From: Dipylidium caninum
Taxonomy: Eukaryota > Platyhelminthes > Cestoda > Cyclophyllidea > Dipylidiidae
Assembly (NCBI GenBank): GCA_017562135.1
Contig: QEYB01000926.1
Span: forward strand, 62,001 to 126,000
Length of the DNA: 64,000 nt
Direction of reading: 5' to 3'
This document shows positions 1 through 10,517 of this stretch, piece by piece (position 1 is the first letter of the stretch; every line of letters begins with the position of its first letter). The notes beneath the pieces were generated by a model. It did no database searches. It was not told where the DNA came from and saw nothing but the letters and a program-made list of their open reading frames with translations. Position numbers and translations under genes: made by a program.

Positions 1-172
1 GTGCCAGATTTGCGCTCTTCGGCAAATTAACTGTCGTCACTTGGTTTATTGCAGCAAACGGAGACTTCTTTCAAGCAAAAAAAGTGACTTGTACACAGAT
101 ATAATTAAAATAGAAATTAGTCTTCAAGTTTGTGTTCTTTACAAGATCGCAATTTTGCCTATAAATGGGTAT

Positions 173-1121
173 TTAATTGCGTTTTCGTGTATTGCCGCCT
201 TTACGAGTGTCTGACAAGGCAGATTGAGCAGATGAACTCATTGATGCCGAAGGCTTCTTGGGTGCCTGCTTTTTGCTGTTACCACCTCCCAGAAGAGGCA
301 TAGATGACAGGTACTACAAAAAAAGCAAGAATAACTTGGATCAACTCAGTCGGTAGGAGCCGGAGAATGAGGCGCCTCAGTGACTTACATCACTGATATC
401 CGGTGCCTCAGCACTGCGACCGCCAAATAGACTATTCTTTTGCATCTCTTTAAATTCAGGGTCGTTTGTATCCATGAGTTTGGGAAGAAACATTACGAGA
501 AGGAGTGGTACGACCATACACAAGACGGTTGGGTTGAGAAGCAAGTCCAGGGTGCGAAGCTGTTCACGAGACTGGGAAGCAAAATAAGTTTCGTCGTGTT
601 GTTTTAAACTACCACAGGAAGAAAAGAAGTAGACGACGCCTACCTGGAAGTAAAGGGCCTTTCCGACAGTGGTAATTAAAAGAGGATGGATAACGGCTTT
701 AACAGCCGTGGTTCGAAGAACGTTAACATTCTCGCGCGGATTTTTCCCTTTGAATTTACATCAACTCGAACAGGCTGAGGAAGGTGTAAATTATTAGTTT
801 CATATAAAAGTTGGTGCTTCTTAAGGCAAAGGCAACAATTTAACGAGGCTCTCGTTCAAATTTCTTGCAATTACTTGGAAAAGAAATGTGGGGTTAATGA
901 ACTCCACCAAGTAGGAGCCCGGAGCGACATTGGAGACGACAAATTTTCCGTCCGGTTTGACGAAACCTAAGTAACGGTTACCGTCAACACGGACCTTAGT
1001 TTCTGCAGCCCAATTAGGAGATGCGTCGGCAGGTGCAGCGATAGTACCTTCAATGTCTACGCCGTCAACAAGAAATGTGTTCAGAGAGAAGAAAAAGCAG
1101 TGGCAAAGAGACTCGCATCTG
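173..1121 (-). CDS. EMC7: ER membrane protein complex subunit 7 (EMC7)
   Basis: EMC7 is a single-pass subunit of the ER membrane protein complex, which inserts transmembrane segments; its beta-sandwich domain faces the ER lumen. Exons read on the minus strand: about 875-1121 (signal region and start of the lumenal domain), 644-774, 389-571 and 173-313, with stop TAA at 173-175. Visible matches to animal EMC7 are VDGNRYLGFVKPDGKFVVSN and the PGSYLVEF strand, then PVRVDVNSKGK across a phase-0 junction, a hydrophobic membrane segment (LLLNPTVLCMVVPLLLVMFL), the conserved LPKLMDTNDPE after it, and a Ser/Lys-rich cytosolic tail. Splice sites are consensus except for one problem: exon 644-774 is 131 bases, and the frame must shift by one base near 732-738 to continue as ENVNVLRTTAV. 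The ATG at 1119-1121 directly follows an AG and starts a good signal peptide (MRVSLPLLFLLS), but it is one frame off from the lumenal domain, so the true start is unsettled. It is divergent from ARGLU1. Identity is sure; exact N-terminus is not. Confidence 0.9.
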
Positions 1122-2146
1122 GAAAAGCCAAAGAAAGCAAGAATAAGTACTCCGTTATTACAGAAACAACTGAAGCACAGAACATTAAAAATAGGGTACT
1201 TTCGTGGGAAGATGACGCGAGAATAAATTATGAAACGATCAAGCACGAGCTAGGAGCGGGTCTAACATATCAAAAAGCACACATTGTAGTCGAAGATGAG
1301 GAAAATTTACTAGTCATGAACGACATATTGAGCTGAAGACTAAAAATTAAGCGGCACACTTGCAGCTTCCCCGCATAAAAATTGAAAAAAATAAGAGGAG
1401 CAAAGGCAAATGCATTGCAAATCGGGATCGCATAGAAAATGTTTGACTAACCAACAAGCAACCAACCAGGGAGCACTATCGTCATCAAATGGTAAAGCAA
1501 ATATGAGAATTCTCTAACCACGGTGAAATTCCTAAAGTTTTTGAGATAACTGATCGAAAACGATTTTTGTTCATTGTGGCCGAGACAATTAGGTATTTCG
1601 CCATCAATTTCACAGGGAAATAAGAGGGAAGTCTCTTTGGGATTTACGGCATACTAAACTTCTTAAATCCATCCGTAAATTGTAGAAGGGTAAATTACTT
1701 TAAGAGTGCACTAAAATTTCACGTCGCAGTATTTTAACGTCGTTATGGCATAAGATCGGAGTCGCTCAACGCTCACAGCCAGAACTTAGAGTAGTGTCAA
1801 TGTGAAGATTTGGTGAATTCACTACCTTCGCCGAAATATCTACGTTTCCACACTTCGCTTGTAGCCGATACGCCGGCGAAATACTATAGAGGGTTCGTGT
1901 ATATTACCCGAAACAGCACAAACAAAAAATAAATAGGCGCATGTGCATTTAGCAGTACATTGTTTGCATTTAATACCCTTTTATAAATGTACAATATTTC
2001 GGCGCTATCTTACAAGGCGTCATCGTCGAAATTCCCTTATACTATTCCAAATGGTATACTTGCCGTGTTTTCTATAACCCTCCATCTATATCTCGCCAAT
2101 CGCTTTTAAGTATGTCAAAATATCTGAGTATCATTCGAACAGTAAT
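1122..2146. other. intergenic region between divergent EMC7 and ARGLU1
   Basis: AT-rich, about 1 kb, with no exon-like open frame that I can support. EMC7 leaves to the left and ARGLU1 to the right, so promoters for both should lie here; I see no certain TATA box or other motif. An AG dinucleotide sits 5 bases before the ARGLU1 start codon and directly before a candidate EMC7 start codon. Confidence 0.5.
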
Positions 2147-5100
2147 ATGGCTAGGTCGCGAAGTAGGTCGTCCGTTGGTAGGCGCCGGTCGAGGCACCGA
2201 AGATACCGTTCCCCATCAAGAGACCGGCGAAAACGGGACAGAGATCATGATCGTTCCTATAGACCCAGTGACCGACCGTCGCGGAGCAACATCCGATCTG
2301 AACATCGACGAAAGTAACTACGCCGAGCAAATTTCTATAGATTAAATTGCAGGCGCAATAGCTCTTCATCTCAATCTAATGATGATGAAAAGAGGCTCAA
2401 AAAGTCTCACTTGAGAGACATTGATAGAAAAATCCGAGAGGCCCGAAAAAAGGGAGGAGTACGAGAAAAAATTACTGGAGACCAAGGAGAGGTGTGTCCA
2501 TGTTGTTGCGTCTAAACTCAATCAAAAATGCAAGTTTTAGCGGACTGTTTGCTTCACTTTTTATGTTTTGATGCCTTCCCAAGTTCCGATGAATGCATTC
2601 CAAAGACATCGTAACTATCATCCATGAGTTGTTTGGTCCTTGCTTACCGTCACCCTTCTTGTGCTGAATTACTTGACATTATTCCAACGCGTAATCAGCG
2701 TATTTTGCCGCCCAACTTGTGCAGCCACACATCATCACTTTAATGGTCTCACAATGACTACCGCGCTCATGCGTTCCTTAATTACCCTTTCGATGACACC
2801 ACGATTTTAACGTGCATCATTTTTCTATCTCAAAAATGTCTCTTACCCTATCTTTAGTTACCATTGTTTTGTTTAATCAGATAAACCGCTTGTTAATTTC
2901 CTTTACTTGCGTCTTTTATCACGTTGACGGACACGTTTTTCGAACAATAGACATTTTTAATTCATATTACTATCGCTTTAACTTATCTCCCTTGTCGGAA
3001 AACACCATTTAATAACTATTCTTTTGAGGAATCTTTGTGTGCTGTTTTATTTTTTAGCATTATTTTGGAGTATATATCACTGAAATATTAAAGGTCTGCA
3101 TACTAAGGCAGATCCTGACAGCGTAACGATGTTTCGATGACTCCACACCCAGTTCTGTTTATTATAAGTGGTGTACTCAGGTGTTTTAATTTTTGCTTAT
3201 TCAACCATTTACAGTGATTGCTTCATTCGATATCGTTTTCCTCTAAATTTTCATCAAATTTTCCCATCCTTAGCCATTGTGCCTTCCAACTGCATAGTCG
3301 TTGTGTCATAATGGGAACCCATCTACTTTACGTTAAGTTGCGCTCGATATCTTCAGCAGCTGTTAGTAACCTTTTTGTGGCGAGGGTAATCTCCTCCTTT
3401 CGACCATCTTTTTTATGGTATGCAGCGCTCTAGTCAGTTATCAGATCCACCTGGGATAAGCGAGCGAGTTATTTCCTTTTAAAATATATGGCGTTAAAGG
3501 GGGGGTGGCGGGTTGATTGGTAAATTTCCTTAAAGTTCTAATAGGGAGAAGTAAAGCCAAATAGGCAGCACACTTCAATCGTAAGGAGGTGAGGTTTAGG
3601 CTCTTCTTTAATAGGACGTGTGGCAGAATGTATGCTTTAAAAGAATTGACTTTTTCATGGCACTCTGTTCCTCTTTCCGATAAAGAGCAAGTGAAAGAGA
3701 CTGTCGAGTAAAGAACGCGCTGAATATCCACCAACAGCTCATAATATCAGTTAAACAAGACAACTCGGGCTTTACTTCTTACTTTTTCCAACCACAGAGA
3801 ACGTCGAGAGCAGGAGGAACGGGAGCGTGAACTTGAAGCGGCCCGTCAGCTTGAGGCGCGGGTAACGGAGGCCTTCGAGGCGGCGTTGGTGGATAGAGCG
3901 TCCGATTTGAAGGCTGAGTTAGAACGCCTCTACCAGACTGAGTTGGATAAACGCGTGCAACAGCGGATGGAGGAGATTGAGCGCGAAATTCAGCGAGTCC
4001 ACGAGGAAAAACGTCGAGTGGAGGTCAGTCCCACTCCCTTTCTGTGTGCACCCGCTCTCTTCACTGTCTATCCATAGCTAAAAGATTGCCGGGACAGTAG
4101 TCTCTCTTATTTCGCTACTAATCTTTTTGAGACGTCTAAACTTTCTTACAGTTCTCTTCTGTTATTGTCACTTTTGTCTTGCTTACTCAAAACTAAAAGA
4201 TGTCAGAGAGGTGTTTCCACTCTACCTTAAACAGATGCTGTTGTCTTTGTCTCATCTCTTCACTTCTCACTCCGTTTCCTACTTCCTCGGCATCAGTACT
4301 TTCTTTCTCACTTGAAGGGAGAGGACAATGAAATGGTGAACTTCTTTTTGACTTGCTTAATTTTCCGTTCCGAGGCAAATTTAGTAATAATATTAATAAT
4401 AGTCCTAAACTTGACGCATTTTTCCTGAATTGCTTTTCAACGCAAATTTAGTTGACTCAAGGGACGATCCACGTCATTTTTATTCAGTACACTTTCTCTC
4501 CGATGCCACTTTCCTTTTCACCCTCTGTTCTTGTTCGGTAAATGTAGTCGAGACACTCGGGCGAATGCGATTAAGCGACTATCGTGCAACGACGCGGCCC
4601 GATCGGATGCGGAGGAAGGAGGATGGGTCAGCTAAGTGGTTGGGGCGAGGGCTTTCACTTTCTTTTAAAATTCTCTTCAGATTCTTGGCCCACTCACTAC
4701 TTCTACGGCGGCTTGAGGTTTTTTAAAAAGAGTTTTCAACAACTTTTGTCGATTTGTCTTGCTGCCACACCTTCCACCTAAGGCGCCAACTTGCCCTATG
4801 GGCTGTGCGCTTTACGGTCTCTCATTTTATCTCCTGTTAATATGTATGTGCTAGCCTCGTGTCTTCCTCCCTTTATCCTTACGCTTACCATTGCAAAACA
4901 AACTTCTTCACCACGTATCACGGCGTGAAGGGGGAAGTGGGGAAGTGAACAAGTTGGCATCGCTTTTTATCATCTGATAAACGTCTTATCTCTTCTATTC
5001 CGCACAACTCTTCTTCTGTGAGAAATCGTCCCATGAAAGGTGGTAAAATTAACAAAAGTTGTTGTCAGCCTTCCGAACACGCTGATATCCAACTCTGGTG

Positions 5101-5787
5101 AATTTAATTTGCATTCACTAGACGAGGGAGCGGTGGAAGGTTACGCGTTACAGGCCGTGGTAGAGTGATGCATGTCACTGGGTTTCGTGGCCACTTCATT
5201 CTTTCATGATGATCGGGTGGTTGACCTTGTTTTTTCTTTGGGATTATCGCCACTTCAAATACTAATTTGCGTTAGCTAATAATGGAATCATTCTGTTCAC
5301 GGCCCCTTGGAGAAGAGGGAAAAGGCGTTAGGACTCGAGGTTATGTGCAGACGATATGGAGATTTAGTCTATGCAAAATACCCGATCTGAAGAATGTCTG
5401 GTACGTGACCGCCCACCATTTTACACAGATTTTAGGTAATTTTACACATTATTGGTTAGTCTCCTTAGAGATGTTCCATTAAATTTTTCTCTACGATGAA
5501 GTGGTCATTGATTCGGCCTCTCCTCGTTCATAAGCCAGCTTGTGTGTGCATCACACGCCTGTTTCATTACTTAGCTACTTCCCCTTGGACCAAACAACTT
5601 GTTTAGGTAGGTTGGGTATAGAAGCCGTAGAGCTACGTTTTTCGAGCTGCAACTCTACTCTCTCGTATTTGGGTTTATCCTTTTTTTGGTAATTTCCTTA
5701 CAGGAAGAGGAGAGACGCAAACAGGAAGAGTTGGAAAGGATTCTTGAAGAAAATAACCGAAAGCTCATGGAGGCTAGAAAGCGTGAA
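2147..5787 (+). CDS. ARGLU1: Arginine and glutamate-rich protein 1 (ARGLU1)
   Basis: ARGLU1 is a nuclear coactivator and splicing modulator with a basic Arg/Ser N-terminus and a long charged coiled-coil C-terminal half. Exons: 2147-2313 (start ATG 2147), 2353-2491, 3798-4023 and 5704-5787, with introns of 39 bp, 1.3 kb and 1.7 kb. Exon 1 is SR-like (MARSRSRSSVGRRRSRHRRY). Exons 3-4 give the helical part, and the family signature EELERILEENNRKL sits in exon 4 (5704-5787). Exon 2 opens in the frame of exon 1 (SSSSQSNDDEKRLKK) but must leave in the next frame (EKREEYEKKLLETKER) to join exon 3. A 37-base intron with weak sites (2399-2435) or a one-base indel would explain this. After exon 4 there is a strong GTAAGT donor, but I could not find the expected C-terminal exon; reading through gives nine more residues and a TGA at 5815-5817. 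Identity is firm, the two ends of the model are less so. Confidence 0.9.
4024..5703 (+). other. third ARGLU1 intron
   Basis: A 1.7 kb AT-rich intron with a GTCAGT donor at 4024 and a pyrimidine-rich TTTCCTTACAG acceptor ending at 5703. I see no nested exon or recognisable repeat. The second intron (2492-3797) is likewise empty. Confidence 0.6.
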
Positions 5788-6030
5788 GTAAGTTCATTTT
5801 ACCTAAGTTCAAACTGACTCGCCGTTTTCTTACTTATCTTAATGGGAAATTCCTCCGCTATTTCTTTTAGGATATCGCATTTCACGGGAAGAACACATTT
5901 GACTGACTTGGAAGGACATGTTTCTGTATATATTATATATTCATAATAAATTCCAACTGCACATAGTTTATATATTGTAACAAATGGCGATTTCGGGTAC
6001 GAGAGTGAGAAGTATGCTGAGGTGCAAGAC

Positions 6031-6656
6031 TTACTCCATGTCCTTGAACAAGCTGTCAAATTCTGATGCACCGAAGTTGGCCATGATTTTCCTGCGCTTT
6101 GTACAGCTTTCTTCCGTAACAACAGTTGAATCCTAAGAAATAAAGACGACAGTCGTAAATTTTGCTGGAGGGGGGGGGGACGTCGTTCGTGAACTAGGGC
6201 TGAATTATTGGCGAGGTTCGCGTATACGACTCACGTTTGTCCAGACAGATGTGAGGATATTTGATATCTCATTTTCTACATCTAGTATAGGGACCTAAAA
6301 TTGAGGAGTTGAGTTTATGTGGAACATGTACCCTCAAGAGAGACGAGATTTCATTCTTGAAGTTTACGTTGGAACTTGTTCGGCATATCTCACTAATAGA
6401 ATGAGCGGCTACTGAAATAAAGTAATTGAGCTAAAACAAAGTTGTTCAATTTCTCCACTTACGTCCTCCGCGGAAATAGGGTTAGGCATCTGTAAGCCCG
6501 CCTCAACTTGAAATAGTGCGCACTAGAAAAAACCTGCGAGAATTTGATGGAGGAATGCTAAATTTGTACCTATCAAGGTGCTTAGGGATAATAATCTTAT
6601 GTGTTCATAAGCAAGCTACATACCAAAACATCAGGTGAGGACTTCACTTTACTCAT
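6031..6656 (-). CDS. small unrecognised protein, 64 residues, three exons
   Basis: A gene assembled from three short exons, each too small to show as a long open frame: 6624-6656 (11 codons from ATG at 6654-6656), 6463-6522 (20 codons) and 6031-6132 (33 codons plus TAA at 6031-6033). All junctions are phase 0. Donors are GTATGT and GTAAGT; acceptors are TTTTTTCTAG and TTTATTTCTTAG, a strong set. The reading is MSKVKSSPDVL, then CALFQVEAGLQMPNPISAED, then a third exon containing TKRRKIMANFGASEFDSLF and ending KDME. The KRRK run could be a nuclear localisation signal and the acidic-hydrophobic tail a short docking helix; both are inference. An AG lies 7 bases before the ATG, so an upstream untranslated exon or a trans-spliced leader is possible. 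It sits between the last placed ARGLU1 exon and ATAT1. I do not recognise the family. Confidence 0.5.
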
Positions 6657-7308
6657 GATATTGCTGTCTCAATTAGTTTTTAGGGTTCAGAAGTAAGGAT
6701 GACCTGACGCCTAAAACATAGTATGTCTTATTTGTCGATGTTGTGCCGCAGTCAAGCGGCAATTTTATCTGATATGGTGGATAGGGCATAAGGGTGGACA
6801 AGACTGAAAGACGACTACCGTCCAAAACAAAGCATTCCCTAAGTTATGTAGTTATACTATGCGCGTTCCCTGGTTTCTATGCCCGAAGGCTCTACTCTCG
6901 TAGTGATATCTATATTCGCTTAACTTTCGCCGAATCCACCTAATTTTCTATATAGTTGGAAATGCTCACAATTGGGGCGCTAAGAGGTTTCAGGGGAGTC
7001 GGACATACTCCACATATGCCCCCGTAACCTTTTCTGTCCCTATTATTAAACTGTGTTTTTTTCCACTTTTTAGCCTTCTTTCACCATTTATTCAGAAAGG
7101 TTGTTTTAAAAAATAACACTTTTCATTACAAGCAAAGGTTACACAGGCTGAGTCTGGAAATCTATTAATAATTTGGTGCGCTAAGTAAATCTTCATAAGG
7201 CATCATTATTATTTTGTTATAGTGAACCAACTATGGATCCCGTATAATTTACTTGTCACCCGCTCTGTTTGGCGTCGGTGATCTGAAGCTCGAGCTTTGC
7301 GGCCGTCA
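6657..7308. other. AT-rich spacer before ATAT1
   Basis: About 650 bases with no supported exon. It separates the small minus-strand gene from plus-strand ATAT1, so it may hold both promoters. An in-frame TGA at 7279-7281 fixes the most upstream possible ATAT1 start. Confidence 0.4.
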
Positions 7309-8767
7309 ATGGAATACTATAAAATGATTGCTCGACTTTTTCCTAATCGTATTTCAAAGATTTCGTGTGATAATGATTACGTTTCATCCCGGTAACATGG
7401 TATTTTAACAAGTTGTAGCCTTTACCCAGAAGAGACTGAGTTTCTGAGACATATAATCGACAATCTTGGTCGAGAATCTGCTGAGGTGGTTTTGTTGGCT
7501 TAAGTAATTAATATTTCTGTGCATTACAGGCCCAATCATTGCCCTCAGTTGTTACTAGTTTACATAGGTTGCGTTACTCAAATCATCGCTGTTACATCCT
7601 TACTTGCAGTGATAAAAAAGACCAGAAGTAAGCTCAATATGTCATTCGTATTTTAGGATAAGGATCCCAATTGGTCTTTTGAAAGTTGGCAAAAAGAAGT
7701 TATTTCTTTTTAATAGTTTTGGTGAATGTTTTGAAGTGGAACCAATCTGTGTGCTAGACTTCTACGTTTCCACTGAATTTCAACGCCAAGGTTATGGAAA
7801 AGAGTTGTTTGAATACATGCTCCAGGTTATTATTATGAAAACCTTACTCCTTGACGAACTAGGCTATTATTTGTATTTTGTGCTAGTGGGATACGCTTAT
7901 TGAGTAGTTGTATCTCAATAGTTTGAGACGCTCCGGTTTATTTGTGTGTGTAATCCTTGTTTTTTATAATCTCTTCGTCGAAGTTGGTTAAATCGGAACT
8001 TTGGATGTAGTTAGACATGTCGAATATTCGCCGGTGCTTATTTACACTCATTCGCCTCTGTAATTTCGACAAAATTTTTTCCGGTGTTTTTTGGCATTTA
8101 ACGATTTACCATCTTGCCATAAGCTCTCAAATAATATTTGTGACTTCGACCACAGAAATCAAAAATGCATTGATTGGACCTGTACTGAACACGAAAATAG
8201 ATACATTTACTAATTTTTTGTTTAAGGCCATGAATATTCATTCCCATCCAGTTTGATATTTTATGGTTGAAATAGGAAGAGGGCCTGACAGCCACCGATT
8301 TACCCATAGACTCGCCCTCCCCGAAGATGCTCTCTTTCATGCGAAAGCACTACAATCAAGATCATCCTCTTCGCCAGTCCACCAATTTTGTGGTTTTTCC
8401 CGACTTTTTTCATCACGTCAATGCATTCCTTCCTGCGCAAACCAGACGGGTGCCTCGTACCGTCCCATCTCCGCGATCTGTTCTGTCTCCTTGCTTGTCT
8501 GTTTCCTCTTTTTCCAATTCCACTTCAATAATCAAACAGTCGCCCTCCCTCACCGACAGTTGCTCTGCAAAATCTTCGTGCCCCCCGTCAGGGCAAGAAA
8601 TTAAACACACATCTTCTCCAACTAGTAAGATAAAGCGATCTTCTGATGCTCCTATCCCGCGAGCCACTTTACTGACGCAGACGCATGTGCCACCGCTGAA
8701 AGGGAGTGTAGAGGATGGATTTACGAGGCAGGGACCAGCTCCTCGCTACTCTCAACGGCTTGAGTAA
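7309..8767 (+). CDS. ATAT1: Alpha-tubulin N-acetyltransferase 1 (ATAT1/MEC-17)
   Basis: This enzyme acetylates lysine 40 of alpha-tubulin inside microtubules, using acetyl-CoA. Exons: 7309-7391, 7419-7485, 7530-7627, 7657-7825 and 8276-8767; all phases agree and give 302 residues. Three introns are only 27, 44 and 29 bases. The start ATG at 7309 follows an in-frame stop at 7279 and gives MEYYKMIARLFPNRI, like the MEF..ALFP start of animal ATAT1. The GNAT-like core follows: IIDNLGRESAEAQSLPSVVTS, LHRLRYSNHRCYIL, IGLLKVGKKKLFLF, EPICVLDFYV, the acetyl-CoA loop QRQGYGKELF, IDSPSPKMLSFMRKHY and NFVVFPDFF. The two residues known as catalytic in the human enzyme, Cys120 (EPIC) and Asp157 (PID), are kept; the Arg that normally follows that Asp is Ser. 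Residues after about 215 are Ser/Pro-rich and unconserved, as in other members. An AATAAA at 9249-9254 is a plausible poly(A) signal. Confidence 0.95.
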
Positions 8768-10517
8768 GATTTATGTTGACAGTCCCTTCATGAAGTGAAG
8801 TTATGTAAAGTTCCCTTCGATTTCCCAGATTAGTTGCCCTAATGGCGTTCACAATAGGCCTCAGATGCTGTTGGTAGAGACAGCGGAATTTCTCCAAAAA
8901 AAACCGAGTATCTGCCCTCTTTTAGTGTGGCAACATCGACACTGCCCTCGGAGAGTCGTGTAGGCCTGGGGCGTGGAAGTATAGACGCCTTTCTGCGACT
9001 GAATGACCGACGGATGGGGTGTGAGTATCGAAGAGCCGCTTGGTATAACCACAGGCACACACGACTGTGGTGAGGGCCTTGGCATTAAGGACACCTCGTG
9101 CTATGGTAGCAAAACAACTGCTAGTCTTGTTGCTACATCGTACGCTCGTGGCTGTGGCAAGTTGAAAGCTTGCAGTAACACTTTTTCCTCTTGATTCAAT
9201 TGTGGCTTTTGATTTCACTTATCCTTCTTCATATACGTGAATACCTATAATAAAATGATAGTTGGCGGTGCGGAAAAATTAATTATAAACCGTTAATTTT
9301 GGCTGTAAGACGCCGAGAGGGAAGTGTGTAAGGGGAAGCAGAAAGTCGAGGAGACAGAGTTTGTGAAAAAAATGAAGGCGTAAAACGGGGTAGCCTATCT
9401 GGTCATTTTGCGATTATTCCATGGTCTCACTTGGTGAGTGTAATGGGTGCTGAAACGCCCCACAGCACCCAACATAATGGGCAAAGATGAGGGATGTTTG
9501 TGACAAATAAACTAATCTCACCACGCTACGCAAGTATTGTTGTCGTTTGGCAGTATCGGGGAAGTTTTGTCAACCATAAGGAAAATATAGAATAGTGGTA
9601 GGGAAAATAGGTAGAAGCTTTTCATTTGAATCTTCACCCATAAAAATACCCGCAATGAGTTGTTTAACGAACCTTATTAGAAAGTGACTAGTCTGGATTG
9701 CGTATCTCTGTGTTAAGCGAGGTTATTTGGGTAGCGTAATGCGAATACGCCCGTTTTTATAAAAGGTAATTTTTCGCTTTTACGTGATTTGACATTCCAT
9801 CGATTAATTCACAGCGAGTGATGTGGGAAAATAATCTGTAGACGGTAATAACCACGTAGTCAAGATATCAAATAAAGTTAGAAAAGGAAATACCGATGAA
9901 GAAACCCTTTTGGAAAGTTTAGACTGCTAACCTATACACTGTGTTCTTTACCAAATCAATTTTAATGTTTCATCAATTCACGCCAAATTACAATTAATTT
10001 TCGTCATGGTTTCAATAAAATAAACTTGGGTCCACATAACCGTTAGATTAGCAGTAGATTTTATGTTGTTCTTACTGACGAAGCCATGGATCCTAGACGG
10101 TGTGTAGATCAATGTTTTGCTATTATCTCCCGCGCTTTATGATCGTTGGCAAATTATGAGAAATTTGACTTAGTGTGATTCAATGCTGATCTGAGGGTTT
10201 CAGCATCATAAAAGTGACACGACTGAAGCCATCCTAACTTTGTCGAGGCTCTCTGTTGATATTATTGCATATTCTGGCGCAAATGTGAGTTGCACAAGTT
10301 GGTCAACAGCTAAAACAGTGTCGTTAAATCATGCTTAAATAATTTGCATTATGCACAAAAATAGCAAACTAACAGTTTTAATTGATAATTAAACCATTTT
10401 TTAAGGTTGCTTATATCGGCATGATTTTATTTCACTATGCGTGTATGAAATCTGGGAACTTCAACTCGGCCTATCTCGCGTTGCGCTGGTGTGTACTATT
10501 TAGGCGTCTCGAATTGG
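8768..10517. other. ATAT1 3' flank and AT-rich intergenic region
   Basis: The first 500 bases are probably ATAT1 3' UTR. A weakly supported alternative is splicing from the GTAAGA that overlaps the ATAT1 stop to an acceptor near 8828, which would add a short unrelated tail. From about 9270 to 10517 the DNA is AT-rich and I see no exon, RNA gene or repeat that I can support. Confidence 0.4.
9249..9254 (+). terminator. candidate poly(A) signal AATAAA
   Basis: A perfect AATAAA hexamer about 480 bases after the ATAT1 stop codon. It is the first such hexamer that I noticed downstream of the gene. Its use is inference. Confidence 0.4.

Noticed and set aside
5799..6122. Minus-strand open frame of 107 codons
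   Set aside because: It crosses the better-supported third exon of the small gene in another frame and has no features.
8830..9070. Possible extra ATAT1 exon (RPQMLLVETAEFLQKKP and GLGRGSIDAFLRLND)
   Set aside because: The two parts are in different frames and neither fits the phase of the preceding donor; treated as 3' UTR.
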